Assembly (NCBI GenBank): GCA_022833215.1
Contig: JAIPUZ010000028.1
Location: 1 to 55,383 of the forward strand
DNA from: Mesorhizobium sp.
Lineage (GTDB): Bacteria > Pseudomonadota > Alphaproteobacteria > Rhizobiales > Rhizobiaceae
DNA: 55,383 nucleotides
Direction of reading: 5' to 3'
Positions 38,244-47,588 of the stretch are shown here, piece by piece; within the stretch, counting starts at the first letter, position 1; each line of letters starts with the position of its first letter. The notes beneath the pieces were generated by a model. The model saw only the letters and a list, made by a program, of their open reading frames with translations, did not search any database and had not been told where the DNA came from. The position numbers and the translations under genes were made by a program.

Positions 38244-39032
38244 TCAGATCACCCGGTTCAGGAATGCGCGCGTGCGCGGATGCGAGGGATTCACCAGCAC
38301 CTGCCCGGGCGGGCCTTCCTCGACGATGCGCCCGCCGTCCATGAAGATCACCCGGTCCGCGGCCTCGCGGGCGAAGCTGATCTCGTGGGTCACGACGATC
38401 ATGGTCAGCCCGGACTGCGCCAGATCGCGCATCGTGGCCAGCACCTCGCCCACCAGTTCGGGGTCGAGCGCCGATGTCGGCTCGTCGAACAGCATCAGCC
38501 TCGGCCGGATGGCGAGGGCGCGGGCGATGGCGACGCGCTGCTGCTGGCCGCCGGAAAGCTGGCGCGGATAGGCATTCGCCTTTTCCGACAGGCCCACCCG
38601 CCTGAGAAGCATATGCGCATAGGCTTCGGCTTCGCCGCGCTTTTCGCCATACACCCCCACCGGCGCCTCGACGATGTTCTGCAACACCGTCATGTGCGGA
38701 TAAAGGTTGAACTGCTGGAACACCATGCCGATGCCGCGGCGCTGGCGCGCGATCTGCGAAGGCGTGGCGCGGTAGAGGGTGCCGTTGCGCCACACATAGC
38801 CGACCTGCTCCTCGCCGACGAGGATGGAGCCCTTCTGCATCGCCTCCAGATGGTTGATGCAGCGCAGGAAGGTCGATTTTCCCGAACCCGAGGGGCCGAG
38901 GATGACCACCGTCTCGCCCACCCGCACATCCATGTCGATGCCCTTCAGCACCTCATGGTCGCCATAGGCCTTGTGAACGTCGCGCGCCGTGACGAGCACC
39001 GGGGCGGGGGAAGTCTTCTCGCTGGCGCTCAT
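38244..39032 (-). CDS. Polar amino acid ABC transporter ATP-binding protein (GlnQ/HisP type)
   Basis: A 262-aa ATPase: Walker [35 protein letters not shown] (Q-loop region), signature [15 protein letters not shown], Walker [15 protein letters not shown], and the switch histidine in VVTHEI. Its start shares one base with the permease stop (TGATG). The insert [17 protein letters not shown] is as in GlnQ-type proteins. Confidence 0.95.
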   Translation of the reverse strand: MSASEKTSPAPVLVTARDVHKAYGDHEVLKGIDMDVRVGETVVILGPSGSGKSTFLRCINHLEAMQKGSILVGEEQVGYVWRNGTLYRATPSQIARQRRGIGMVFQQFNLYPHMTVLQNIVEAPVGVYGEKRGEAEAYAHMLLRRVGLSEKANAYPRQLSGGQQQRVAIARALAIRPRLMLFDEPTSALDPELVGEVLATMRDLAQSGLTMIVVTHEISFAREAADRVIFMDGGRIVEEGPPGQVLVNPSHPRTRAFLNRVI

Positions 39033-39955
39033 CAGGCTGGCTCCGCGTCGGGGACAGTGGCCGGCCGCACCTCACCGCGCCGGTCGCCGCGCGCATAATA
39101 GGCTTCGATATAGGATTGCCCGACATTGAGGATGGACGTGACGAACAGATACCAGACCACCGCAACCATCAGCAGCGGAATGATCTCGAACGTGCGGTTG
39201 TAGATCGCCTGCACGGAGTAGAGCAGGTCGTTCATGGCGATGACGCTGACCAGCGAGGTGCCCTTGATCATGCTGATGAGCTGGTTTCCGGTCGGCGGAA
39301 TGATCGAGCGCATCGCCTGCGGGATGATGATGCGGCGCAGTGCCCGCTGGCGGGTCATGCCGAACGCCTGCGCGGCTTCGCTCTGGCCGGGATCGACCGA
39401 GATGAGGCCGGCGCGGATGATCTCCGCCATATAGGCCGCCTCGTTGAGCGCCAGCCCGACGATGGCCGCCGTCAGCGGCGTGATCAGCATGTTTGTGTCC
39501 CAGCCGATCAGCGTGGGGCCGAAGGGGATCGTGATCGAGATTTCGGGGAACAGCGTTGCCAGATTGTACCAGAAGATGAGCTGCACCAGCATCGGGGTGC
39601 CACGGAAGAACCAGATGTAGAGGCCGGCGAAACCCGAGGCGATGCGGCTCCCCGAAAGGCGGCATATCGCCAGGACGAGGCCGATGACCGTGCCCAGCAC
39701 CATGGCGACGACGGTGAGGCCGAGCGTCACCATCAGGCCCTGCATCACCGAAGGATCGAACAGCCAGTTGAAGACGACATGCCACTGGAACGCCTCGTTG
39801 GCGACGATCAGCCATGCCATATGGAGCGCCAGCAGAAGGACGATGGCGGTCAGGCCGCGGCGCAGATGGTTGGCCGGCGAAACGGCGAGCGCCACGTCCC
39901 GGCCTGCGGAAGGATCCGCAACCATGGCGCTGCCGGATGGGTTGATTGCCGCCAT
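39032..39955 (-). CDS. Polar amino acid ABC transporter permease (HisM/GlnP type)
   Basis: A 307-aa inner-membrane permease, longer at the N-terminus than the usual 220-240 aa, with one extra hydrophobic segment ([17 protein letters not shown]). The core has [35 protein letters not shown] and the ATPase-contact loop [20 protein letters not shown]. The start at 39955 (MAAINPSGS) has GGAGGAG upstream. It is the only permease in the operon, so it presumably forms a homodimer. First gene of the ABC operon; the 269-bp upstream gap holds two small hairpins (TAGGG-GCAA-CCCTA at 40082 and GCACC-ATGC-GGTGC at 40096) but no convincing promoter. Confidence 0.92.
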   Translation of the reverse strand: MAAINPSGSAMVADPSAGRDVALAVSPANHLRRGLTAIVLLLALHMAWLIVANEAFQWHVVFNWLFDPSVMQGLMVTLGLTVVAMVLGTVIGLVLAICRLSGSRIASGFAGLYIWFFRGTPMLVQLIFWYNLATLFPEISITIPFGPTLIGWDTNMLITPLTAAIVGLALNEAAYMAEIIRAGLISVDPGQSEAAQAFGMTRQRALRRIIIPQAMRSIIPPTGNQLISMIKGTSLVSVIAMNDLLYSVQAIYNRTFEIIPLLMVAVVWYLFVTSILNVGQSYIEAYYARGDRRGEVRPATVPDAEPA

Positions 39956-40224
39956 TTCGTCTCCTCCACCGGGGCGCCGCAATGCGATACGCCTCTCCAT
40001 TTTCGCCGCTCCCGGCGATTAGAGTGATGTGAGCAGCTCTCTGAAACAGCTAAATTTTGAGCGGGGCATAGACGATGACTATAGGGGCAACCCTAGCACC
40101 ATGCGGTGCCGTCGAAGCCCGGGCAACACCGCGTTGGGCCGCGCAAAGCCATCCCCGGCGCGAACCCCGCGCCGGAGGATTGCGTCTGCGCAGCCTTTGC
40201 CGCCCCTGGAAGCGCACAGGGACG

Positions 40225-41703
40225 TTATGGCCTTATGTACCAGCCCCACGGCTCGCCGCTTGCATATGTGGTGATCTGCTTGGTCTCCAGATAGTTCTCG
40301 AAGCCCCAGCGGCCGAGTTCGCGGCCGATGCCGGACTGCTTGTAGCCGCCCCATGGCGCTTCGGTGAAGGTCGGCTGAGAGCAGTTGATCCATACGATGC
40401 CGGCCCGGAAGGCGGAGGCGACGCGCTCCGCGCGCGCCTCGTCGGCCGACATCACGGCGGCGGCGAGGCCGTAGCGGGAATCGTTGGCAAGCTCCGTCGC
40501 CTCCTGCTCGGTGGCGAAGGGGCGCACGCATACGACAGGCCCGAAAATCTCCTCGCGCCAGGCCGCGCTGTCCAGCGGCACATCGGTGAGGACCGTCGGC
40601 TCCACATAATATCCCCTGTCGAGGCCCGGCGGGCGTTTCCCCCCGCAGGCGACGGTGGCTCCGGCCGCTTCGGCCGCCGCGATGGCGGCTGTGACCTGAT
40701 CGTACTGGCGGCGCGAAACCAGCGGACCGAGCAGCACGCCTTCATCCAGCCCGTTGCCGATGCGGATGCGCCGCGCTTCCTCCACGAGACGCGCCATCAG
40801 CGCGTCATGGATGCCTTCCTGCACCAGAACCCGCGAGGTTGCCGAGCACACCTGCCCCTGATTCCAGAAAATGCCGAACATGATCCATTCGACCGCCTGC
40901 CCGATGTCGGCATCGTCGAAGATGACGAAGGGCGACTTTCCGCCCAGCTCGAGACTGACGCCCTTGATGTCGCGGGCGGCGGCGGCCATGATCCCCGCCC
41001 CCACCTTGCCCGAGCCGGTGAAGGCCAGCTTGTCGACCAGCGGATGCTCCACGATCGCCTGTCCCGCCACCGGCCCATCGCCGGTGACCACGTTGAGCAC
41101 GCCGGGGGGAAGGCCGGCCTCATCGGCGATGGCCGCCAGTTCCAGCGCCGTCAGCGATGTCGCCTCGGCGGGCTTCAGCACCATCGTGCAGCCGGCCGCC
41201 AGCGCCGGGGCCACCTTCCAGGCGGCCATCAGCAGCGGATAGTTCCAGGGAATGACGGCCCCGACGACGCCGACGGCCTCGCGCACGACCTTCGAGGTGA
41301 AACGATCGTCCGGCAATGCAATGGCTTCCGCGGGCGTTCTGTCGAACTCCTCGGCCAGACCCGCATAATAGTCGAAGCAGCCCGCCGCATCGCCGATGTC
41401 CCACTCGGCTTCCGGCAGCGGCTTGCCGTTGTCGATCACTTCCAGCCGCGCGAGCTCCGCCTGCCGCGAGCGGATGCCTTCGGCAATCGCGCGCAGAAAG
41501 GCGGCTCTGCGCGCGCCGGAGAGCTTCGGCCAGCCGTCCCTGTCGAAGGCGCGGCGGGCCGCCTTGACGGCCCTGTCCACATCCGGGGCGGTCGCGGCGG
41601 CGAAGCTGTGGATCACCTCTTCGGTCGCGGGGTTGACGACGTCGATCGTCTCTCCGCTCAAGGACGGCACCCATGTGCCGTCGATGTAAAGCTCGCTTCG
41701 CAT
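40225..41703 (-). CDS. NAD-dependent aldehyde dehydrogenase (betaine-aldehyde/aminoaldehyde dehydrogenase-like)
   Basis: A 492-aa aldehyde dehydrogenase. Seen: VIPWNYPLLMAAWK (oxyanion/NAD region), LAFTGSGKVGAGIM, catalytic Glu in LELGGKSPF, nucleophile Cys in NQGQVCSATSR, and EIFGPVV. The FWNQGQVCSATSR form is shared with betaine-aldehyde and aminoaldehyde dehydrogenases, so an amino-aldehyde substrate is plausible. The start at 41703 (MRSELYIDGTW) places GGAGG 9 nt upstream; the ATG at 41709 is too close to it. It is divergent from the D-amino-acid transaminase gene across 262 bp with no clear operator, and downstream of it lies the amino acid ABC operon on the same strand. Confidence 0.92.
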   Translation of the reverse strand: MRSELYIDGTWVPSLSGETIDVVNPATEEVIHSFAAATAPDVDRAVKAARRAFDRDGWPKLSGARRAAFLRAIAEGIRSRQAELARLEVIDNGKPLPEAEWDIGDAAGCFDYYAGLAEEFDRTPAEAIALPDDRFTSKVVREAVGVVGAVIPWNYPLLMAAWKVAPALAAGCTMVLKPAEATSLTALELAAIADEAGLPPGVLNVVTGDGPVAGQAIVEHPLVDKLAFTGSGKVGAGIMAAAARDIKGVSLELGGKSPFVIFDDADIGQAVEWIMFGIFWNQGQVCSATSRVLVQEGIHDALMARLVEEARRIRIGNGLDEGVLLGPLVSRRQYDQVTAAIAAAEAAGATVACGGKRPPGLDRGYYVEPTVLTDVPLDSAAWREEIFGPVVCVRPFATEQEATELANDSRYGLAAAVMSADEARAERVASAFRAGIVWINCSQPTFTEAPWGGYKQSGIGRELGRWGFENYLETKQITTYASGEPWGWYIRP

Positions 41704-41965
41704 CCTCATCTCCCTCCTGCATCGTCGCCCGACGCCCTGCGCCGGCTCCACGGGCATCCGGTCCGCGGGAACCGCGTCATCCATGGCCTAGCACGAAGAC
41801 GGGCACCGGCCCATCATCCTCGAGGCCGATGATGTCACGGCCAGCCCGTTGTCACGTTCGGCATCGGAAGTTGCAGAAATGGAATTGGCTTTCCTGCGTG
41901 CGGCTTGCCATCACTGCCGCTTGCGCGCCCTGCAACGGCGCAGGGCGATTCAGGGAGCAGCCGTG

Positions 41966-42835
41966 ATGGCGCATGTCTATTGCGATCAGCGTTTCATGCC
42001 GGAAGATCAGGCAAGCATCAGCATATTCGACCGGGGTCTGCTGTTCGCCGACGCGATCTACGAGGTCACCGCCGTCATCGGCGGGCGCATGATCGACAAC
42101 GACCTGCACCTGCAACGCCTGCAACGCTCGCTCGCAGAAATCGGCATTGCGCTGCCCATGCCGATGGCCGGCATCGAAGCCATGCAGCATGAGCTGATCG
42201 CCCGCAACGGGCTCGACGAAGGAACCATCTACATCCAGGTTTCGCGTGGCGTGGCGAAGCGCGACTTCCTCTATTCCGGCGACCTGAAGCCGAACCTGTT
42301 CGCCTTCACCACGGCCCGCAGGCTGACCGGCACCAAGGCGCAGTCCGAGGGCATTGCGGTCGAGTTCGTCCCCGACCCGCGCTGGGTGCGGCGCGACATC
42401 AAGACGGTGATGCTGCTCGGGCAGGTCCTGGCCAAGCAGGCGGCACGCGGCTCCGGCTTCGACGATGTCTGGTTCGTGGAGGACGGGCTGATCACCGAAG
42501 GCGCCTCGGCAAGCGCCTTCATCGTCACGCCGGCGGGGTCCATCGTCACCCGTCCCAACTCGCACGCCATCCTGCCCGGCTGCACCCGCCGCGCGGTGCT
42601 GCGCCTGTGCAGGGAAGAGAGCATCGGGCTGGAGGAGCGTGCCTTTTCGACACAGGAAGCGCATGAAGCCGCGGAAGCCTTCCTCACCTCGGCTTCGAGC
42701 TTCGTCACCCCCGTGGTGCGCATCGGGAACCATGTCGTCGGGGATGGCAGGCCCGGCCCATTGACACGCCGCCTCCAGCAAATTTACCTCGAAACGGCGC
42801 TGGCCGGCACGGAGCGGGGGGCGGTTCCTGCCTGA
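41966..42835 (+). CDS. D-amino-acid transaminase (fold-type IV PLP aminotransferase)
   Basis: A 289-aa class IV aminotransferase of the D-alanine aminotransferase type. ISIFDRGLLFADAIYEV (18-34) opens the fold. QVSRGVAKRDF (91-101) covers the carboxylate-binding loop. The PLP lysine is Lys146 in RDIKTVMLLGQVLAK, at nearly the same position as Lys145 of the Bacillus enzyme, and TEGASASAF supplies the PLP-pyridine glutamate. It transfers the amino group of D-amino acids to 2-oxoglutarate or pyruvate. The start at 41966 (MAHVYCDQRF) follows GGGAG; the upstream extension is not family-like. It heads a plus-strand run with two peptidases, which makes a D-peptide role attractive. Confidence 0.9.
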   Translation: MAHVYCDQRFMPEDQASISIFDRGLLFADAIYEVTAVIGGRMIDNDLHLQRLQRSLAEIGIALPMPMAGIEAMQHELIARNGLDEGTIYIQVSRGVAKRDFLYSGDLKPNLFAFTTARRLTGTKAQSEGIAVEFVPDPRWVRRDIKTVMLLGQVLAKQAARGSGFDDVWFVEDGLITEGASASAFIVTPAGSIVTRPNSHAILPGCTRRAVLRLCREESIGLEERAFSTQEAHEAAEAFLTSASSFVTPVVRIGNHVVGDGRPGPLTRRLQQIYLETALAGTERGAVPA

Positions 42836-42883
42836 ACCGGATCATCCGGCCCGGAAGGCGCGATACGAGGCAGGACCACGACG

Positions 42884-43921
42884 ATGAGCTCAGCACGGCA
42901 TTTCGGCCTGACGATGGGACGCCTGCCCACCGGCCCCCACAACGCCATAACCGACGTCGCCGGCTTAACGGTCGGCCACAGAACGCTGTCCGGCGACGGG
43001 CTGGCGACGGGCGTGACCGCGATCCTGCCGCATGGCGGCGATCTCTTCCGCAACAAGGTTCGCGGCGCGGTCGACATCGTCAACGGCTTCGGCAAGTCCG
43101 CCGGGCTGATGCAGGTGGCCGAACTCGGGCTCATCGAGACCCCCATTCTGCTGACCAACACGTTCTCGGTCGCCCCTTGCGTGGAAGCGCTGATCAGGCG
43201 GGCGGTCGCGGCCAATCCGGCCATCGGGCGCGAAACCTCGACGGTCAATGCGCTGGTCTGCGAATGCAACGACGGCACGATCAGCGACATTCAGGCGATG
43301 GCGGTGACACAGCTTCATGCCTTCGAGGCGCTGGATGCGGCCGCGTCCGGCCCGGTCGAACAGGGCAATGTCGGCGCGGGCACGGGCATGACCTCCTTCG
43401 GCTTCAAGGCCGGCATCGGCACCGCATCGCGGCAGGTGGACATCGCAGGGACCGGCTTCATGCTGGGCGCACTCGTGCTGTCCAATTTCGGCCGCGCCGG
43501 CGATCTGGTGCTGCCCGACGGGCGGCGGCCTGATCCCCGCAATCCCGGTGAAGCCGAAAAAGGGTCGATCATCGTCGTCCTCGCCACCGACATTCCGCTC
43601 GGCGACAGGCAGTTGCAGCGTGTGGCGCGCCGGGCGGGAGCCGGAATTGCCCGGCTCGGCTCCTTCTGGGGTCACGGCAGCGGCGATCTCGCCATCGCCT
43701 TCACCACGGCCGATCCGGTGGCGCACACGCCGCAGGAGCCGTTCCAGCCTGTCCGGCGGCTGGATGACAACCATATCGACAAGGTATTTCAGGCAGCGGC
43801 GGAGGCGACCTCGGAGGCCGTGCTCAACGCCATGTGCGCCGCGAAGGCCACTGTCGGGCGCGACGGCCGGCATTTCCCGTCCCTCGGCGACTGGCTGGCG
43901 GCATTGCCCGAATCCTCATGA
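42884..43921 (+). CDS. P1-family peptidase (DmpA, L-aminopeptidase D-Ala-esterase/amidase type)
   Basis: A 345-aa N-terminal-nucleophile hydrolase of the DmpA family, made as a precursor that cuts itself between Gly and Ser. The site is visible as EKGSIIVVLATD with Gly227-Ser228, the serine then being the nucleophile. Other family marks are GLTVGHRTL, ITDVAGL near the N-terminus and NVGAGTGMTSFGFKAGIGT. DmpA releases N-terminal L-residues and also cleaves D-alanine amides and esters. It lies 48 nt after the D-amino-acid transaminase and 49 nt before the M55 peptidase. Confidence 0.92.
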   Translation: MSSARHFGLTMGRLPTGPHNAITDVAGLTVGHRTLSGDGLATGVTAILPHGGDLFRNKVRGAVDIVNGFGKSAGLMQVAELGLIETPILLTNTFSVAPCVEALIRRAVAANPAIGRETSTVNALVCECNDGTISDIQAMAVTQLHAFEALDAAASGPVEQGNVGAGTGMTSFGFKAGIGTASRQVDIAGTGFMLGALVLSNFGRAGDLVLPDGRRPDPRNPGEAEKGSIIVVLATDIPLGDRQLQRVARRAGAGIARLGSFWGHGSGDLAIAFTTADPVAHTPQEPFQPVRRLDDNHIDKVFQAAAEATSEAVLNAMCAAKATVGRDGRHFPSLGDWLAALPESS

Positions 43922-43970
43922 GCGGCCGTCCCGGCATCGCCATGCAATTGCGAAGGAGATATGATCGATC

Positions 43971-44771
43971 ATGAAAATATTCATCTCGGCCGATATTGAA
44001 GGCACCGCCGGCATCCTGACGTGGAGCGAGGCAGAGCGCAGCCATGCCGACTACGCCGAGTTCCGCGCTCTGATGACCGCCGAGGTGCTGGCGGCCTGCG
44101 AAGGCGCGCGCGCCGCCGGCGCAACCGAAATCCTGATCAAGGACGCCCACGACAGCGGCCGCAACATCGTTCTCGACCGGCTGCCGGCCTGCGCCCGCAT
44201 CGTCAGGGGCTGGCCCGGCCACCCCGATTCCATGATGTTCGGGCTGGATTCCAGCTTCCATGCCGCGCTCTGCACCGGCTATCATTCCAAGGCGGGCACG
44301 GAAGACAACCCCCTCGCCCACACCTCCAACCTACGCATTTCGCGCCTTGTCCTGAACGGCGAGGTCGCCTCGGAATTCACCGTCAACGCCCTTTGCGCCG
44401 CCCGTCACGGCGTGCCCGTGGCGTTCATTTCAGGCGACGCCGGCATCTGCGCCGACGCAAGGGCCATGGTGCCCGGCATCGCAACCGTCGAGACGCTGCA
44501 GGGCTTTGGCGCGGCATCCCTTTCGCTCAGCCCCGCCGCGGCGCGGATCGCGATTGCCGAAGGCGTCGAAAAGGCGCTGGGCGCCGCGAGCCTGCCAGCC
44601 CTTCCGGCAATTCCGGAACGCTGCGAAGTGGTCATCGAGTTCAACAACCCCGTCGATGCCTATCGCGCTTCCTGGTATCCGGGCGCGAAGCCGCACGGGC
44701 CCCGCGCAGTGGCGTTCGGCTCGGCCGACTTCTTCGAGATCCAGCGGGCGCTGCGCTTCATGAATTCCTGA
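43971..44771 (+). CDS. M55-family zinc D-aminopeptidase (DppA-like)
   Basis: A 266-aa metallopeptidase. Zinc-ligand and active-site residues line up with Bacillus subtilis DppA as I recall it: Asp8 and Glu10 (SADIEGTAGI), His60 (KDAHDSGR), His105 (GYHSKAG), His117 (AHTSN, proposed nucleophile) and Glu135 (EFTVNA). DppA-type enzymes cut D-Ala-D-Ala and other peptides with an N-terminal D-residue. AAGGAG precedes the ATG. In Bacillus the gene sits with a dipeptide ABC importer; here such an importer lies 3 kb further on, past a LysR gene. Its last 14 bp overlap the end of the convergent LysR gene. Confidence 0.92.
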   Translation: MKIFISADIEGTAGILTWSEAERSHADYAEFRALMTAEVLAACEGARAAGATEILIKDAHDSGRNIVLDRLPACARIVRGWPGHPDSMMFGLDSSFHAALCTGYHSKAGTEDNPLAHTSNLRISRLVLNGEVASEFTVNALCAARHGVPVAFISGDAGICADARAMVPGIATVETLQGFGAASLSLSPAAARIAIAEGVEKALGAASLPALPAIPERCEVVIEFNNPVDAYRASWYPGAKPHGPRAVAFGSADFFEIQRALRFMNS

Positions 44772-45693
44772 GCGCCAGCTCGCCGGCCGCGCGCCACAGC
44801 GCTTCCACCATGGGGCCGGATCTCGCGGCGCTGCGATAGAGGCGAATCTCGAGATCGAGCGACCATGCGGGGTCGTCGGCGCACACGACGAGCAGGCCCT
44901 GCGCCAGCTCCCTGCCGACAAGGCTTTGCGGCAGCCAGCACAGGCCGGCCCCGGTAAGCGCCAGCTCCTTGAGGCCGGCGCTGATCGTGCTTTCATGCAC
45001 GGTCTTGCGGCGGAACGGCGCGTTCCTTGCGAACATGCGGCCTAGCGCGACGCCGAAGAACGAGCTGTAGCCATATCCCAGATAAGGCACGGCGAGCTTC
45101 GAAGACCCCGGCCGGTCGAGCAGCCCGGCCATCGCGGTCGCCGCCTTGTCGATGCGCAGTTCCGGCGCCGCCACCGGGATCAGCCGGTCGGTGCCGATGG
45201 CGAGCGAGGCGAATTTCTCGCGGTCGAGATGAAAGGGAACCTCGCGATGCGCATAGGTGAGGAAGAAATCCGTCTCGCCATCCGTCAGCGCCTGAAGATT
45301 GGCCTCGATGCCGCCACGGTCGGCGATGAAGGACGTGCCGAAATGGCGCGACCGTTCCTGAAGCTCGCGCAGCCAGCCCGGGAAGAAGGTGACGGTGAGC
45401 GTGTGCAGCGCGGCAAAGCGCACCAGCCCCTGCTCGGCCGGCGGGCGCAGCGTTTCGCGGACCGAGCTGAACATGCGGATCGTATCCTGCGCCATGGGCA
45501 GGAAATTGCGCCCGGCGGGCGTCAGCTCGGCCGGCATGGTGGCGCGGTTGATCAGCGGCGCACCCACCCACGCCTCAAGCTGCTTGATGCGCCGGCTGAA
45601 GGCAGGCTGGGTGACGTTGCGGACCTCGGCAGCCCGCGAGAAACTGGAGACTTCCGCAAGCGCCACGAAATCCTCGAGCCATTTTATCTCCAC
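44758..45693 (-). CDS. LysR-family transcriptional regulator
   Basis: A 311-aa LysR regulator of the HypT/YjiE-like type. Helix-turn-helix about 3-60 with WLEDFVALAEVSSFSRAAEV and NVTQPAFSRRIKQLEAWVG; effector domain from about 90. It is divergent from the amidohydrolase-Dpp importer operon across 196 bp holding AT-rich inverted repeats (45733-45775), so it most likely controls that operon and itself. Its 3' end overlaps the M55 peptidase gene, so read-through could link both units. Ligand unknown. Confidence 0.9.
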   Translation of the reverse strand: MEIKWLEDFVALAEVSSFSRAAEVRNVTQPAFSRRIKQLEAWVGAPLINRATMPAELTPAGRNFLPMAQDTIRMFSSVRETLRPPAEQGLVRFAALHTLTVTFFPGWLRELQERSRHFGTSFIADRGGIEANLQALTDGETDFFLTYAHREVPFHLDREKFASLAIGTDRLIPVAAPELRIDKAATAMAGLLDRPGSSKLAVPYLGYGYSSFFGVALGRMFARNAPFRRKTVHESTISAGLKELALTGAGLCWLPQSLVGRELAQGLLVVCADDPAWSLDLEIRLYRSAARSGPMVEALWRAAGELALRNS

Positions 45694-45732
45694 GATACCC
45701 GCCTTTCGTCACATCGCCCCGGTTACGGCACA

Positions 45733-45775
45733 GCATAATTCATTCCTTTTCCTGCATTATGCAAATTATGCATAA
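45733..45775. promoter_or_regulatory. LysR-type operator region between the regulator and the amidohydrolase gene
   Basis: GCATAAT (45733-45739) is repeated inverted as ATTATGC at 45756 and again at 45765; the last one runs into TTATGCATAA (45766-45775), a perfect 10-bp palindrome. Spaced inverted repeats of this kind in an AT-rich island fit a LysR recognition and activation site pair. Confidence 0.6.
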
Positions 45776-45889
45776 GTCCTTGCCAAAACCGAATTGGCCA
45801 TGTCGGCTTTGAAACCGCACCTTGGAAAAAAAGACGCAGAATAAGCCCGGCATTCCAGCGGGGCAGCATTCCAGGGCGGGGAATTTTGA

Positions 45890-47518
45890 ATGACATCTCT
45901 ACCGGCGGCCGACCTGATCCTTCACAACGGTCGCATCTGGCGTGGTTACACCGACGGCTGGGCCGAGGCGGTCGCCGTCTGGCAGGGCAAGGTGCTGGCA
46001 ACCGGCGCCGATGCCGACATGCTGGCATTGAAGGGACAGGCCACCAAAACCGTCGACCTTGAAGGCCGCTTCGCCTGCCCCGGCCTCAACGACAACCACC
46101 TTCACCTGATATCGACCGGCCTGACCATGGGCTGGGTGGACGTCACGCCGGCGGCTGCGCCGACATTGCAGGCGCTGCTCGACCGTCTTTCCGAACGGGC
46201 CGCGACCCTGCCGGAGGGCACGTGGATCCGCGCGCGCGGCTACGACCAGACCAAGCTCGACATCGGCCGCCATCCGACGCGCGAGGAACTCGACCGCGCC
46301 GTTCCCGGGCACCCGGTCCTCGTCACGCGCGCCTGCGGTCACGTCTCGGTGGCGAACTCCATGGCGTTCTCCCTGGCAGGCGTGAGCGACGGGACGGAAG
46401 CGCCCGACGGCGGCGTCATCGGCAAGGCCAACGGCAGGCTCGACGGCTTTCTGGCCGAGAACGCGCAGAACCTGGTGACGAACGTCATACCCCACCCCAC
46501 GGTGGAGGATCTGATCGAGGCGATCGAGCGCGGCGGCAGGCACCTGCTTTCCTTCGGCATCACAAGCTGCATGGAGGCCGCGCTCGGCCATGTCACCGGC
46601 TTCGACGAGATGAAAGCCTATCAGCTGGCAAAGCTGGCGGGGCGGCTTCCGGTCCGCGTCTGGCTCACGCTGATGGGCGATCCGGGCGTTTCCATCGTGG
46701 AGGATTGCTGGCGCGCCGGCCTCGTCACCGGCACCGGCGACGACATGATGCGCATTGGCGGCGTCAAGCTGTTCCTCGACGGCTCGGCGGGTGGGCGCAC
46801 CGCATGGATGAGCCGGCCCTACAAGGACGAGCCCGGCAATTTCGGCGTGCAGATGCTGCCGGCCGAAGAGGTGGAGCGGCTGGTGATGCAATGGCACCGC
46901 TGCGGCTATTCGCTTGCCTGCCACGCTATCGGCGACGCCGCAATCGACCAGCTTGTCACCGCATATGAAAAGGCGCTGGCGCTGGCTCCCGACCCGGACC
47001 GCCGCCACCGTGTCGAGCATTGCGGCTTTCTGGCCGGCGGCCTCAACGAGCGCATGAAGGCGGCAGGCATCTATCCTGCCCCGCAGCTCGCCTTCGTCCA
47101 CGATTTCGGCGACAGCTACATCAGCGTCATGGACGAGGAGCGCGCCCGCTCCTGCTATCCTTCGGCCACATGGAAGCGCATGGGGCTGGGTGCGTCGACC
47201 GGGTCGGATTCGCCGGTCTGCTCGCCCGACCCGTTCCCGAACATCCATGCGATGATCACCCGCCAGACATGGAAAGGCACGGTGATGGACGAGGCCGAGC
47301 GCCTCGCCCCGGACGAGGTCTTGCAAGCCTACACCGAAGGCGGCGCCTTCATGGAGAAGGCCGAGCATGTCAAGGGCCGGCTGGTGCCCGGCCAGCTCGC
47401 CGACATCGCCGTCTTCAACAACAACCTGCTGGAAGCGGCGCCCGCCACCATACGCGACCAGACGCACTGCGTTCTGACAATTCTGGGCGGCGAGGTGGTG
47501 CACGACAGGCGCGGCTGA
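45890..47518 (+). CDS. Amidohydrolase, YtcJ-like (metal-dependent hydrolase superfamily)
   Basis: A 542-aa amidohydrolase-superfamily protein. Metal motif DNHLH (His70, His72) in the first strand, GGVKLFLDGS in the middle, ACHAIGD and HRVEHC supplying later histidines, and GSDSPV the metal/general-base aspartate. The small N- and C-terminal beta domain is also present (LILHNGRIW; GQLADIAVF). YtcJ-type enzymes hydrolyse N-substituted formamides or other amides; many have unknown substrates. It is the first gene of the operon that continues with a complete Dpp-type ABC importer (70-nt gap), so it probably acts on the imported compound, though no signal peptide is seen and it should be cytoplasmic. 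Confidence 0.88.
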   Translation: MTSLPAADLILHNGRIWRGYTDGWAEAVAVWQGKVLATGADADMLALKGQATKTVDLEGRFACPGLNDNHLHLISTGLTMGWVDVTPAAAPTLQALLDRLSERAATLPEGTWIRARGYDQTKLDIGRHPTREELDRAVPGHPVLVTRACGHVSVANSMAFSLAGVSDGTEAPDGGVIGKANGRLDGFLAENAQNLVTNVIPHPTVEDLIEAIERGGRHLLSFGITSCMEAALGHVTGFDEMKAYQLAKLAGRLPVRVWLTLMGDPGVSIVEDCWRAGLVTGTGDDMMRIGGVKLFLDGSAGGRTAWMSRPYKDEPGNFGVQMLPAEEVERLVMQWHRCGYSLACHAIGDAAIDQLVTAYEKALALAPDPDRRHRVEHCGFLAGGLNERMKAAGIYPAPQLAFVHDFGDSYISVMDEERARSCYPSATWKRMGLGASTGSDSPVCSPDPFPNIHAMITRQTWKGTVMDEAERLAPDEVLQAYTEGGAFMEKAEHVKGRLVPGQLADIAVFNNNLLEAAPATIRDQTHCVLTILGGEVVHDRRG

Positions 47519-47588
47519 CGCCATTACGGTTCAGGAATACAGAAAAACGCGCCGGAAACGAAAAAGCGGCGCCAACAAAGGGGAGATC

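Noticed and set aside
40075-40115. Two small hairpins between the aldehyde dehydrogenase gene and the amino acid ABC operon, considered as a riboswitch or terminator
   Set aside because: The stems are only 5 bp, with no T-run and no recognisable riboswitch core.
46078-46110. Possible loss of a metal ligand in the amidohydrolase (NDN before HLH)
   Set aside because: On alignment the Asp of the D-x-H-x-H motif is present (DNHLH); only the residue before it is unusual.
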